Assembly: GCA_000517005.1 (NCBI GenBank)
Contig: KI911965.1
Coordinates: 261,027 to 325,026, forward strand
Origin: Microvirga lupini
GTDB taxonomy: Bacteria; Pseudomonadota; Alphaproteobacteria; Rhizobiales; Beijerinckiaceae
Direction of reading: 5' to 3'
DNA length: 64,000 nt
Position 1 is the stretch's first letter, and each line of letters starts with the position of its first letter. Both the position numbers and the translations under genes were made by a program. Of this stretch, positions 33,746 through 41,998 are shown piece after piece. Under the pieces are notes generated by a model. It saw only the letters and a list, made by a program, of their open reading frames with translations, searched no databases and was not told the DNA's origin.

Positions 33746-35221
33746 TTACTCGCTTCCCTTGGTCTTGGGCACGTAAGGACCGTTGCCGTCGAAGGTGTAG
33801 GCCGTCTTCACCGTGGTGTAGAACTCCTGCGCATAGCGGCCCTGCTCGCGCGGACCGTAGGACGAGCCCTTCCGGCCGCCGAACGGCACATGATAGTCCA
33901 CGCCTGCCGTCGGCAGGTTCACCATCACCATGCCGGCCTCCGCATTGCGCTTGAAGTGCGAAGCATATTTCAGGCTTGTGGTGCAGATGCCGGATGACAG
34001 ACCGAACGGCGTATCGTTGGCAAGCTCCAGCGCCTCGTCGTAGTCCTTCGCGCGGGTCACGGTCGCCACCGGTCCGAAGATCTCCTCACGGGCCACGCGC
34101 ATCTGGTTGCTCACTTCCGTGAACAAAGCTGGCGCGAGATAGAAGCCGGGCGCGTCGCGCTGCAGGAGTTCGCCGCCGGCCACCAGCTTGGCGCCTTCCT
34201 CCTGGCCGATGCGGATGTACTTCAGATCCTGATCCAGTTGGCTCTGGTCGACCACCGGGCCGATCTGCGTGCCGGCCTTCAAGGCATCGTCAATGACGAG
34301 CTCCTGCATGCGCTCCTGCATGGCGGCCACGAAGCGGTCGTGAATGCCGTCCGTCACGATCAGGCGCGAGGAGGCGGTGCAGCGCTGGCCGGTGGAGAAG
34401 AAGGCCGAGTTGACGGCGCAGTCCACCGCCACCTTCAGGTCGGCGTCGTCGAGAACCACCATCGGGTTCTTGCCGCCCATCTCGAGCTGAACCTTCTTCA
34501 TCGGATCGGCCGTGATGCAGGTCTGGGCCACCTTGCGCCCGGTCGGCACCGAGCCGGTGAAGGAGATGGCGGAAACCTTGGGGCTGTTCAGCATGGCCTC
34601 GCCCACGACCGAACCGCGGCCCATCACCAGGTTGAACACACCCGCCGGCACACCGGCGCGGATGATGATCTCGGAGAGCGCATGGGCCGAGCCGGGAACC
34701 AGATCGGCCGGCTTGAACACCACCGTATTGCCGTAGGCGAGGGCCGGTGCGATCTTCCAGGCCGGGATCGCGATGGGGAAGTTCCACGGCGTGATCAGGC
34801 CGACGACGCCCACCGGCTCGCGGGTGATCTCCACATCGATGAAGGGTCGCACGGACGGCACCTTCTCGCCGGCCATCCGCAGACACTCGCCGGAGAAGAA
34901 CAGGAAGATCTGGCCGGCGCGGGTCACCTCGCCGATGCCCTCGGGCAAGGTCTTGCCCTCCTCGCGCGAGAGCAGGCGGCCGAGTTCCTCCTTGCGGGCC
35001 AGGATTTCGTCGCCCACGGCCTTGAGGATGTCGTGGCGCTGCTGGATCGAGGAGCGCGACCAGGCCGGAAAGGCATCGTAAGCGGCGGCAATGGCGCGCT
35101 CGGCCTCGGCCGCCGAAGCGCGGGCATACTCACCGATCACGTCGTTGGTGTTGGACGGGTTGATGTTGGCCGAAGCTTCCGTCGCTGAGAGCCACTCGCC
35201 CGCAATATAGTTCTTGGTCAT
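33746..35221 (-). CDS. NAD(P)-dependent aldehyde dehydrogenase (2,5-dioxovalerate / alpha-ketoglutaric semialdehyde type)
   Basis: 491-aa class I aldehyde dehydrogenase. Asn of the oxyanion hole in LITPWNFPIAIPAWK (about 144-158), NAD-binding SFTGSVPTGRKVA near 222, general base Glu in QLEMGGKNPMVV near 250, nucleophilic Cys in FFSTGQRCTASSRL near 283, and EEIFGPVATV near 380. The sequence is like alpha-ketoglutaric semialdehyde dehydrogenases, last step of non-phosphorylative pentose/uronate breakdown. AGGCAGG lies eight bases before ATG 35221; two bases separate it from the FAH-family gene, which supports the pathway. An exact substrate cannot be proved from sequence. Confidence 0.88.
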   Translation of the reverse strand: MTKNYIAGEWLSATEASANINPSNTNDVIGEYARASAAEAERAIAAAYDAFPAWSRSSIQQRHDILKAVGDEILARKEELGRLLSREEGKTLPEGIGEVTRAGQIFLFFSGECLRMAGEKVPSVRPFIDVEITREPVGVVGLITPWNFPIAIPAWKIAPALAYGNTVVFKPADLVPGSAHALSEIIIRAGVPAGVFNLVMGRGSVVGEAMLNSPKVSAISFTGSVPTGRKVAQTCITADPMKKVQLEMGGKNPMVVLDDADLKVAVDCAVNSAFFSTGQRCTASSRLIVTDGIHDRFVAAMQERMQELVIDDALKAGTQIGPVVDQSQLDQDLKYIRIGQEEGAKLVAGGELLQRDAPGFYLAPALFTEVSNQMRVAREEIFGPVATVTRAKDYDEALELANDTPFGLSSGICTTSLKYASHFKRNAEAGMVMVNLPTAGVDYHVPFGGRKGSSYGPREQGRYAQEFYTTVKTAYTFDGNGPYVPKTKGSE

Positions 35222-35223
35222 CG

Positions 35224-36420
35224 TTAACCTGCCTGTCTGGTGTTGATGAGGCCGCGTTGGGCCAGGTTGGACATGAGAGCGCCGATGCCGAAGGTCCACG
35301 GCTCGCATTCGGAGCTCGGCTTCATGCGGTTCACCAGCGCGCCGAGCTTGGGAGCGGCAATGGTGACGATATCTCCGCGCTTATGCGTGAAGCCCATGCC
35401 GGCATCGTCCCGGTCCTGCGTCGGCGCGAACATCGTTCCGAGGAAGAGGGCGAACCCATCCGGGTACTGATGGTGGGGACCGATCGTCTGCGCGACGAGA
35501 TCCTCGGGATCGCGGCTGATCTTCGTGATGGAAGACGATCCTTCGAGCCTGAACCCGTCCTCGCCCTCGACCGTCAGCGTCACCGTGGTCTGGCGGACGT
35601 CGTCGAGCGAAAAGGTCGCGTCGAAGAACCGGATGAACGGACCGACGGAGCAGGATGCGTTGTTGTCCTTGGCCTTCGAAAGCAGGAGAGCGGAGCGCCC
35701 TTCGAAATCGCGCAGATTCACATCGTTGCCGAGGGTGGCGCCGACGATTTTGCCTTGAGCGGTGACGATCACCACCACTTCCGGCTCGGGATTGTTCCAG
35801 GTGGATTTGGGATGCAGGCCCGCATCCATGAAAGCCCCAACGGCAGACAGGGTCGGAGCCTTTGTGAACACCTCCGCATCGGGACCGATTCCCACTTCGA
35901 GATACTGGCTCCACGCTCCTTGAGCGACGAGAACCTCCTTCAGGGCCATGGCTTCGGGCGACCCGGGCTTGAGGCGACTCAGATCGTCACCCACGAGCCG
36001 CAGAACCTCGGCTCGAATGGCCGCTGCGGCACTGGCATCGCCCCGCGCACGCTCCTCGATGACGCGCTCCAGCATGGAAACCGCGAAGGTGACGCCGGCA
36101 GCCTTGATGACCTGAAGATCGATGGGAGCCAGAAGCCAGGGCTTCGATGGATCTCGGCTGTCCGGCGCGGTGTTGCCCACGATGTCTTCAAGAGCCCCGA
36201 TTCTCTCGCCCTGTGCGGTCTTCACCACGTGGGCAGGATCGTCCAGAGCTGCCAGGGCGCTCACCGTTGAGCAGGTCGAGGAAATATCAAAGAGACCATC
36301 CTCCCGAACTGCGGCTACGGAAGGCCCGATGCCGGGGCGCCAGACGCGTCCGACCAGGGCTCCCTGGAACCCGTCGGCTGGCAGAATTCGGGCTATGTTC
36401 GTTGAAGACAAATGGTCCAT
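35224..36420 (-). CDS. Fumarylacetoacetate hydrolase family protein (2-keto-3-deoxy-sugar-acid dehydratase type)
   Basis: 398-aa protein. The C-terminal FAH-fold has PEPEVVVIVTAQGKIVGATLGNDVNLRDFEGRS (about 212-245; split motif with the metal-binding acids of GNDVNLRDFEG) and a HQYPDGFALFLGTMFAPTQDRD segment near 326. The long N-terminal part and close coupling (two bases) with a ketoglutaric semialdehyde dehydrogenase resemble 2-keto-3-deoxyarabonate/xylonate dehydratases (AraD1 type), giving the semialdehyde that the partner oxidises. I start at ATG 36420; the open frame runs on to 36753 but that is antisense to the next gene's leader and lacks family sequence. Confidence 0.82.
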   Translation of the reverse strand: MDHLSSTNIARILPADGFQGALVGRVWRPGIGPSVAAVREDGLFDISSTCSTVSALAALDDPAHVVKTAQGERIGALEDIVGNTAPDSRDPSKPWLLAPIDLQVIKAAGVTFAVSMLERVIEERARGDASAAAAIRAEVLRLVGDDLSRLKPGSPEAMALKEVLVAQGAWSQYLEVGIGPDAEVFTKAPTLSAVGAFMDAGLHPKSTWNNPEPEVVVIVTAQGKIVGATLGNDVNLRDFEGRSALLLSKAKDNNASCSVGPFIRFFDATFSLDDVRQTTVTLTVEGEDGFRLEGSSSITKISRDPEDLVAQTIGPHHQYPDGFALFLGTMFAPTQDRDDAGMGFTHKRGDIVTIAAPKLGALVNRMKPSSECEPWTFGIGALMSNLAQRGLINTRQAG

Positions 36421-36715
36421 CGGCTGGCGCTCGCTTTCCTTCAGGGCGGTTTGTCCGCCCTCACCCTTGTGCGCCCTTGATATAGCGAGGGTGGCGCGAG
36501 GGGCTATAGGGAAAATGATCTCGACGGCCATCGGCCGGGGAAAGCTCAGAACAGACCCGCTTGAATCACAATACGCAGCACAGTTACAAAACCCGATCCA
36601 TAAAACTGGCAAGCATTCTGCCTGGAGGACTTCTGCGGATCCGATCGGACCGACGAGAGTTAACCCGGCCCTGAAAGTGTGCTTTGTGCGCAGCCGAGTC
36701 AAAAGAGTTCCTTTT

Positions 36716-37504
36716 ATGAACGACGGCAAGCCTTCGAATGCAGCAAGCCTCAACTCGCCATCCTATCGGCTTGCCGCGATGGACCAGGATTTTCTCCTGG
36801 GCGATTCCATGCGGGGCGTCCGGTTCATGCTGGAATACGCCAAGGCCGAGGAGAGCCTGCGGATCTGGGGCGTTCGCTCCACCATCGTCGTCTTCGGCAG
36901 CGCCCGCATCCGGGAAGACGGCCCCGGGAAGCATCCGTTCTGGTACGAGCAGGCCCGCGCATTCGGCGCCATCGCATCACAGCGCGGCGGCGCGCTGACC
37001 GTCACCAGCGGAACCCGGGACAACGTGATCGCGACCGGCGGCGGCCCTGGCATCATGGAAGCGGCCAACCGGGGTGCCTTCGATGTCGGCGCGCCGTCCA
37101 TCGGCTTCAACATCACCCTGCCCCACGAACAGGAGCCCAATGCCTATTCAACCCCGGACCTGACCTTCCGCTTCCACTATTTCGCCATGCGCAAAATGCA
37201 TCTGGCGATGCGGGCCAATGCTCTCGTGGTGTTCCCCGGCGGGTTCGGGACCCTGGACGAGCTCTTCGAAATCCTGACCCTTCGCCAAACCGGCAAGGCA
37301 CCTCCCCTGCCGATCGTCCTCTTCGACAAGGCCTATTGGCAATCGGTCATCAAGTTCGATGCCCTGCTCGAGCACGGCATGGTGAGCGAGCACGACCGCA
37401 CGCTCGTCAACTTTGCCGACACCGCCGAGGATGTATGGACCGCTCTCATCGAGAACGGTCTCGTCGTGCAAACCTTGGAAAGAGATTCAGAACAGGATTT
37501 CTGA
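36716..37504 (+). CDS. LOG family protein (lysine-decarboxylase-like fold)
   Basis: 262-aa cytosolic protein of the LOG/TIGR00730-like group, phosphoribohydrolases of nucleoside 5'-monophosphates (in plants and pathogens, cytokinin activation). Signature TGGGPGIMEAANRGAF (about 101-116) and PGGFGTLDELFEILT (about 173-187) carry the PGGxGTxxE motif, and the Arg/Met-rich HYFAMRKMHL near 154 lines the site. The long N-terminal extension of about 60 residues (DQDFLLGDSMRGVRFMLEYAKA) is typical of the larger bacterial branch. ATG 36716 is chosen as the first Met of the family-like part; the frame is open farther upstream as a shadow of the FAH gene. Confidence 0.85.
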   Translation: MNDGKPSNAASLNSPSYRLAAMDQDFLLGDSMRGVRFMLEYAKAEESLRIWGVRSTIVVFGSARIREDGPGKHPFWYEQARAFGAIASQRGGALTVTSGTRDNVIATGGGPGIMEAANRGAFDVGAPSIGFNITLPHEQEPNAYSTPDLTFRFHYFAMRKMHLAMRANALVVFPGGFGTLDELFEILTLRQTGKAPPLPIVLFDKAYWQSVIKFDALLEHGMVSEHDRTLVNFADTAEDVWTALIENGLVVQTLERDSEQDF

Positions 37505-37639
37505 TCCGTGCGGATCCCTGTCGAATTGATTTGACAAAACCGGAGGGTTGAATTGAGATCGGCGCTATGGGGATCGCGATCTCCCCACGAGGCGACATGC
37601 CCAAGCATCGCATCCGCTCTGAACCATTACGGATGCACC

Positions 37640-38464
37640 ATGTCGTCATTCAACACCATTTCCCCTGAAAAGCTCGCGCGCCTCATCGGCACGCCGAAAT
37701 GCCCTCTGCTCATCGATGTGCGCACCGATGATGACTTTGCAAGCGATCCGCGCCTGATACCGGGCTCCAGGCGCCGTCCCTTCGCAACTGTCCAGGATTG
37801 GGCCCATGAATTCACCGGCCATTCCGTTGTCGTGATCTGCCAGAAAGGCCTGAAGCTCAGCCATGGCGTTGCAGCCTGGCTGCGCCATGCCGGATTGCCG
37901 GCCGACGCTCTCGAAGGCGGAACGCTGGCCTGGGCGCAAGCAGATCTGCCCATGGTCCCGGCAGGCCGGATTCCGCCGCCCGATCGCCAGGGGCGGACGC
38001 TCTGGGTCACGCGCTCGCGGCCCAAGATCGACCGGATCGCCTGCCCGTGGCTGATCCGCCGCTTCGTAGACCCTGATGCGGTTTTCCTGTTCGTCCCGAC
38101 TTCCGAGGTTCAGGGCGTGGCGGAGCGCTTTTCGGCCACACCTTTCGATATCGAAGGCGACGATGTCTTCTGGAGTCATCGTGGCGAGTTGTGCACCTTC
38201 GATGTCATGGTCGAGGAGTTCGGCCTTTCAACCGAGCCCCTGAAGCATCTCGCCACCATCGTCAGGGGCGCCGATACGGCTCGTCCCGATCTGGCCCCGG
38301 AAGTGCCCGGTCTGCTCGCCGCCTCGCTGGGATTGTCGCGGATGTATGCGGACGACCTCGCGCAGCTCGAGGCCGGGCTCCTGCTCTACGACGCCTTCTA
38401 TCGCTGGTGCCGCGATGCGACGGATGAAACCCACAACTGGCCTTCAAAGAAGCCAGGAGCCTGA
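37640..38464 (+). CDS. Rhodanese / ChrB-type chromate resistance fusion protein
   Basis: 274 aa in two domains. Residues 1-110 are a rhodanese fold: PLLIDVRTDDDFASDPRLIPGS and active-site loop VVICQKGLKLSHGVAAWL with Cys about 76. Residues 115-270 are the ChrB C-terminal domain: LWVTRSRPKIDRIACPWLIRRF near 119-140, VFLFVPTSEVQGVAE near 146, HRGELCTFDVMVEEFGL near 177 and LLLYDAFYRWCRD near 250. The family accompanies ChrA, the chromate pump; one base separates this stop from the chrA start. No N-terminal DNA-binding ChrB part is present, so it is probably an enzyme or sulfur-handling partner rather than a repressor. Confidence 0.87.
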   Translation: MSSFNTISPEKLARLIGTPKCPLLIDVRTDDDFASDPRLIPGSRRRPFATVQDWAHEFTGHSVVVICQKGLKLSHGVAAWLRHAGLPADALEGGTLAWAQADLPMVPAGRIPPPDRQGRTLWVTRSRPKIDRIACPWLIRRFVDPDAVFLFVPTSEVQGVAERFSATPFDIEGDDVFWSHRGELCTFDVMVEEFGLSTEPLKHLATIVRGADTARPDLAPEVPGLLAASLGLSRMYADDLAQLEAGLLLYDAFYRWCRDATDETHNWPSKKPGA

Positions 38465-38465
38465 C

Positions 38466-39863
38466 GTGAGCGATACCCTGCAGAACTCGGATGGGCGCAT
38501 CGATGAGGTCATGCCCAACCATGGCGTTTCGTTGGGTGAGGCCTTTCGCGTCTGGCTGCGCGTTGCCGCCCTGAGCTTCGGCGGACCAGCCGGGCAGATC
38601 GCGGTGATGCATCGGATCCTGGTCGAGGAGAAGCGCTGGGTTTCGGAGAGCCGGTTTCTTCATGCCCTCAACTATTGCATGCTGCTGCCGGGGCCGGAAG
38701 CACAGCAGCTCGCTACCTATGTGGGCTGGCTCATGCACCGCACCCTCGGTGGCATCATGGCGGGCGGGCTGTTCATCCTGCCCGGCATCGTCGCCATCAT
38801 GGGCTTGAGCTGGATCTATGCCCTCTATGGCAAGATCGGCATCGTTGCAGCACTCTTCTTCGGCCTGAAGGCCGCCGTGCTCGCCATCGTGCTCGAGGCG
38901 GTGATGCGGATCGGCAAGCGGGCGCTGAAGAACCGCATCCTGATCGGGATCGCTACGGCAGCCTTCGTGGCGATCTTCTTTCTCGACGCGCCGTTCCCAT
39001 TGATCATTCTCGCTGCCGGGCTGATCGGCTTTTCCGGCGGGCGCGCAGGTCTCGCGCAGTTCCAGGCTGGCGGACACGATGATGATGCGCAGGACAACGA
39101 CAATCTCCTGGGCGAGGATCTTCCTGCTCACGCTTCCCCGAACATCAGACGAAGCGTACGTGTCGCGGCAATTTGGCTGACGCTCTGGCTCGTGCCGGTA
39201 TTGGCCCTCGTGCTGATCCTCGGCCGGGACGACGTCTTCAGTCAGATCGCGATCTTCTTTTCCAAGATGGCGATGGTCACCTTCGGCGGAGCCTACGCCG
39301 TCCTAGCCTATGTGGCGCAGCAGGCGGTGGAAACCTATGGCTGGCTGCAGCCCGGCGAAATGCTCGATGGTCTTGGCCTAGCCGAGACGACGCCGGGACC
39401 ATTGATCATGGTGCTGCAATTCGTGGGCTTCATGGCGGCTTTCCGGGAAGCCGGTGCGCTGCATCCGCTCCTGGCAGGTACGTTGGGTGGTCTTCTCGCC
39501 ACATGGGTGACCTTCGCGCCCTGCTTTCTCTGGATCTTCCTGGGGGCACCCTACATCGAGGTCCTGCGCGGCAACCGGGCTTTGAGCGGCGCACTCACCG
39601 CCATCACGGCGGCCGTGGTCGGTGTGATCCTGAACCTCGCCATCTGGTTCGGCATTCATACGATCTTCGGAGGGGTTCGCCCCTTCGAATGGGGGCCGGT
39701 CAGCTTCGATATGCCGGTATGGGAAAGCATCAATCTTTGGGCACTGCTGCTCTCAGGAGCAGCCATCATCGCCATGTTCCGCTTCAAGATCGGGATGCTG
39801 CCGACGCTCGCCGCAACATCCTTGGCCGGGATTGTTCTTTATTGGGCGGGGATGATTGCCTGA
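38466..39863 (+). CDS. chrA: Chromate transporter ChrA (CHR family, long form)
   Basis: 465-aa inner-membrane exporter formed of two homologous CHR domains. First domain: RVAALSFGGPAGQIAVMHRIL (about 32-52) and LLPGPEAQQLATYVGWL near 78; second: MAMVTFGGAYAVLAYVAQQAV near 270 and GLAETTPGPLIMVLQFVGFMAAF near 307. The paired FGGP/FGGAYA and LPGPEAQQ/ETTPGPL repeats identify the family, which expels chromate (and may carry sulfate) by proton-motive force. About ten to eleven membrane helices. GTG start at 38466 directly after the ChrB-like stop, so translational coupling is likely. A strong terminator follows. Confidence 0.9.
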   Translation: MSDTLQNSDGRIDEVMPNHGVSLGEAFRVWLRVAALSFGGPAGQIAVMHRILVEEKRWVSESRFLHALNYCMLLPGPEAQQLATYVGWLMHRTLGGIMAGGLFILPGIVAIMGLSWIYALYGKIGIVAALFFGLKAAVLAIVLEAVMRIGKRALKNRILIGIATAAFVAIFFLDAPFPLIILAAGLIGFSGGRAGLAQFQAGGHDDDAQDNDNLLGEDLPAHASPNIRRSVRVAAIWLTLWLVPVLALVLILGRDDVFSQIAIFFSKMAMVTFGGAYAVLAYVAQQAVETYGWLQPGEMLDGLGLAETTPGPLIMVLQFVGFMAAFREAGALHPLLAGTLGGLLATWVTFAPCFLWIFLGAPYIEVLRGNRALSGALTAITAAVVGVILNLAIWFGIHTIFGGVRPFEWGPVSFDMPVWESINLWALLLSGAAIIAMFRFKIGMLPTLAATSLAGIVLYWAGMIA

Positions 39864-39867
39864 ATGA

Positions 39868-39901
39868 GGTGAGGCGGCTTCCCGCCTCACCTTTGTGTTT
39901 T
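39868..39901. terminator. Bidirectional terminator between chrA and SDR gene
   Basis: GGTGAGGCGG (39868-39877), loop CTTC, CCGCCTCACC (39882-39891), then TTTGTGTTTTG. Perfect 10-bp stem between convergent genes. Confidence 0.8.
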
Positions 39902-39908
39902 GTCATCA

Positions 39909-40688
39909 TCAGGTGGTCGAGGAGATCTGCCCGCCATCGACGCGCAGAATCCCACCCGTCATGAAGGACGCTTTCTCGCTCGCAAGGAAGACGGCGGCTG
40001 CCGCAAATTCCTCGATCTCGCCGTAGCGGCCCGCCGGAATGCCGGCGCGGGCCGCGGTCGCCACATCTTCCATGGAGCGACCGGTGCGTTCCGCATTGGC
40101 GGCATCGAGCTGCTTCAGGCGATCGGTGGCGATGCGGCCCGGCGCGATGGCGTTCACGGTGACGCCTGAGGACGCCACTTCGCTTGCCAGCGTCTTGCCC
40201 CAGCCCACGAGCGCAGGCCGGATGGCATTCGAGATTGCGAGATTCGGGATTGGCTGAATCACGCCGGACGAGATCACGGAGATGATGCGGCCGAACTTGC
40301 GCTCGATCATGCCGGGGAGAAGCTGATCGGCAATCCGCACCAGATTGACGAACATGGCTTCGAACGATTGGCGCCACTGGTCGGATGACACCCCTTGCGC
40401 CTTGCCGGGCGGCGGACCGCCGCTGTTGAGCACGAGGATGTCGACGCCGCCGAGCGCTTCCGTCACATCCTTGACCAGGGCATCGACCTGATCGACCTTG
40501 CCGGTATCGCAGACGAAGGGCAGGACATCCTGGCCGATCTTGTCGGCGGCCGCCTTCGAGCCTTCCATCGTGCGGCTGGCAATGGCGACGCGCGCTCCTT
40601 CCTCCGCCAAGCCCTGCGCGATGCCGAAGCCCAGCCCCTTGCTCGCGCCGAGAACGAGCGCGCGCTTTCCTTTCAACCCTGTTTCCAT
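39909..40688 (-). CDS. SDR family oxidoreductase-like protein lacking YxxxK
   Basis: 259-aa classical SDR fold. The cofactor loop is VLGASKGLGFGIAQGLA (about 12-28), NSGGPPPG (about 88-95) replaces the usual NNAG, and the C-terminal end FMTGGILRVDGG is normal. Where the catalytic Tyr-x3-Lys should stand the sequence reads SSGVIQPIPNLAISNAIRPAL (about 137-157), with Ser and Arg in place of Tyr and Lys. The same is known for a subgroup resembling 3-oxoacyl-ACP reductases without a perfect catalytic tetrad, so the true reaction is unknown. GGGGAG precedes ATG 40688 by nine bases. It follows the DapA-like gene by 22 bases and likely shares its message. Confidence 0.82.
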   Translation of the reverse strand: METGLKGKRALVLGASKGLGFGIAQGLAEEGARVAIASRTMEGSKAAADKIGQDVLPFVCDTGKVDQVDALVKDVTEALGGVDILVLNSGGPPPGKAQGVSSDQWRQSFEAMFVNLVRIADQLLPGMIERKFGRIISVISSGVIQPIPNLAISNAIRPALVGWGKTLASEVASSGVTVNAIAPGRIATDRLKQLDAANAERTGRSMEDVATAARAGIPAGRYGEIEEFAAAAVFLASEKASFMTGGILRVDGGQISSTT

Positions 40689-40710
40689 TCGTGAAACTCC
40701 CCTTGTTCCA

Positions 40711-41634
40711 TTACGAGCGCTCAATGCGCTCCATCAGCCACTCGATATCGGCAATGGTTTCCGGGCTCAGCTTCGGCCCGGGCTTGCGAAGCGTGTCGGA
40801 TGCGATGATGCCGCGCCGCTTCAATACATATTTGCGCACTGCCAGGCCGACACCGGGCTGCGTCTCGTAGCGCACCAGCGGCAGATGGCGGTCGAAGAGG
40901 TCGTGCGCCTCTTTCCGCTTGCCCTGGTTGATGAGATCGACCACGCCGACCAGCATTTCGGGATAGGCATAGCCCGTCATGGCGCCGTCTGCGCCGCGTT
41001 CCATCTCGAAGGGGAGGAACATGCCGCCATTGCCGCAGAGAATGGACACGCGGCGCACCCGACCGGCATCGCTTGCGCGGCGCAATGCCGTGATCTTGTC
41101 AAGGCCTGGCCAGTCCTCGTGCTTGAGCATCACGCAGGAGGGGTGCTGTTCGATGATCCGCATGATCACCTTCGGCGTCATGACCACATTGGTCGTGAGC
41201 GGGTAATCCTGGATCACGAAGGGCACGTCTGAGCCGATGGCTTCGACTGCATCGGCATAATAGGAGACGATCTGGTCGTCGGTCTTCAAGGTCGAGGGCG
41301 GCGCGATCATGACGCCGGCAGCACCTGCATCCATCACTTTTGAGGACAGACCCGACATCGCGGCAAAGCCCGCGGCCGAGACACCGACGATGACAGGAAC
41401 ACGGCCTGCCACCGTGGCAATGACCTGACGGGCAAAGGCAAGAGCCTCATCCGCCGCCAGCTTGGGCGCTTCGCCCATGATGCCAAGGATCGTCAGCCCG
41501 GTGGCACCGGCTTTCAGATAGGCCTCGACCATCCGGTCGGTCGAGGCGACGTCCACCCGCCCGTCGCTTTCGAAAGGCGTGGGGCAGATGACATAGACGC
41601 CGGCGGCAGAACTCGTGAGCAAGGCTTCCTCCAT
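40711..41634 (-). CDS. Dihydrodipicolinate synthase/N-acetylneuraminate lyase family aldolase or dehydratase
   Basis: 307-aa class I aldolase fold of the DapA/NAL superfamily. Glu of GIMGEAPKLAADE (about 52-64; GxxGE signature), catalytic Tyr in VIQDYPLTTNV near 143, Schiff-base Lys in SCVMLKHEDWPG near 170, and GGMFLPFEMERGADGAMTGYAYPE near 207. The family condenses or cleaves 2-keto acids; position next to an SDR, and near the ketoglutaric semialdehyde/FAH pair, suggests a sugar-acid catabolic lyase or dehydratase and not lysine synthesis. True substrate unknown. No obvious ribosome site could be read for ATG 41634. Confidence 0.85.
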   Translation of the reverse strand: MEEALLTSSAAGVYVICPTPFESDGRVDVASTDRMVEAYLKAGATGLTILGIMGEAPKLAADEALAFARQVIATVAGRVPVIVGVSAAGFAAMSGLSSKVMDAGAAGVMIAPPSTLKTDDQIVSYYADAVEAIGSDVPFVIQDYPLTTNVVMTPKVIMRIIEQHPSCVMLKHEDWPGLDKITALRRASDAGRVRRVSILCGNGGMFLPFEMERGADGAMTGYAYPEMLVGVVDLINQGKRKEAHDLFDRHLPLVRYETQPGVGLAVRKYVLKRRGIIASDTLRKPGPKLSPETIADIEWLMERIERS

Positions 41635-41722
41635 GGCAGGGCTGGGCGGGAGAGATCAGGGTCTCTCCATACACCCGCTTTCCGCCCGGCGCACTATCTT
41701 AGCTGCAGTCGGCGCTCATATC

Positions 41723-41896
41723 TTAGCGATGTCCAGAGCCGCCCTTCTTGCCGCCGCCGTCCTGCTTGTTGACGGTGGCCCAGGCGCGCCGCTCGGCTTC
41801 CTTCTCCGAGACGCCGCGGCTCTCGTAGCCTTCCTCGATATGCTCGGCCTTGCGCTTCTGTTTGTCTGTATAGGCAGACTTGTCACCTCGGGCCAT
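41723..41896 (-). CDS. Small conserved 57-aa basic protein
   Basis: 57-aa highly charged protein that begins MARGDKSAYTDKQKRKAEH, continues IEEGYESRGVSEKEAERRAW and ends with a Gly/Lys-rich tail (GGGKKGGSGHR). AGGAGA lies five bases before the ATG at 41896. The same type of small protein is common in Rhizobiales and is sometimes labelled plasmid stabilization protein, but I know of no proof for that role. The Lys/Arg/Gly tail suggests nucleic-acid binding. An EcfG-like motif 65 bases upstream suggests stress-induced expression. Confidence 0.8.
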   Translation of the reverse strand: MARGDKSAYTDKQKRKAEHIEEGYESRGVSEKEAERRAWATVNKQDGGGKKGGSGHR

Positions 41897-41960
41897 GGTG
41901 TTCTCCTCTCAAGCTGAGACCTTGGGATGCATCGTCACGGAGATGCATTCTCCAGGGCTT

Positions 41961-41985
41961 AACCGAAAAGCGGGAACACGGTTCC
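41961..41985 (-). promoter_or_regulatory. EcfG-type promoter candidate for the 57-aa gene
   Basis: On the minus strand GGAAC (41985-41981), 16-base spacer, GGTT (41964-41961): one mismatch to GGAAC-N16/17-CGTT and the same GGTT variant as at 753-778. It is 65 bases before the start codon at 41896. Confidence 0.45.
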
Positions 41986-41998
41986 GCAACCCTGTTTC

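Noticed and set aside
36122-36715. Upstream extension of the LOG-family frame
   Set aside because: Antisense to the FAH-family gene and without LOG similarity.
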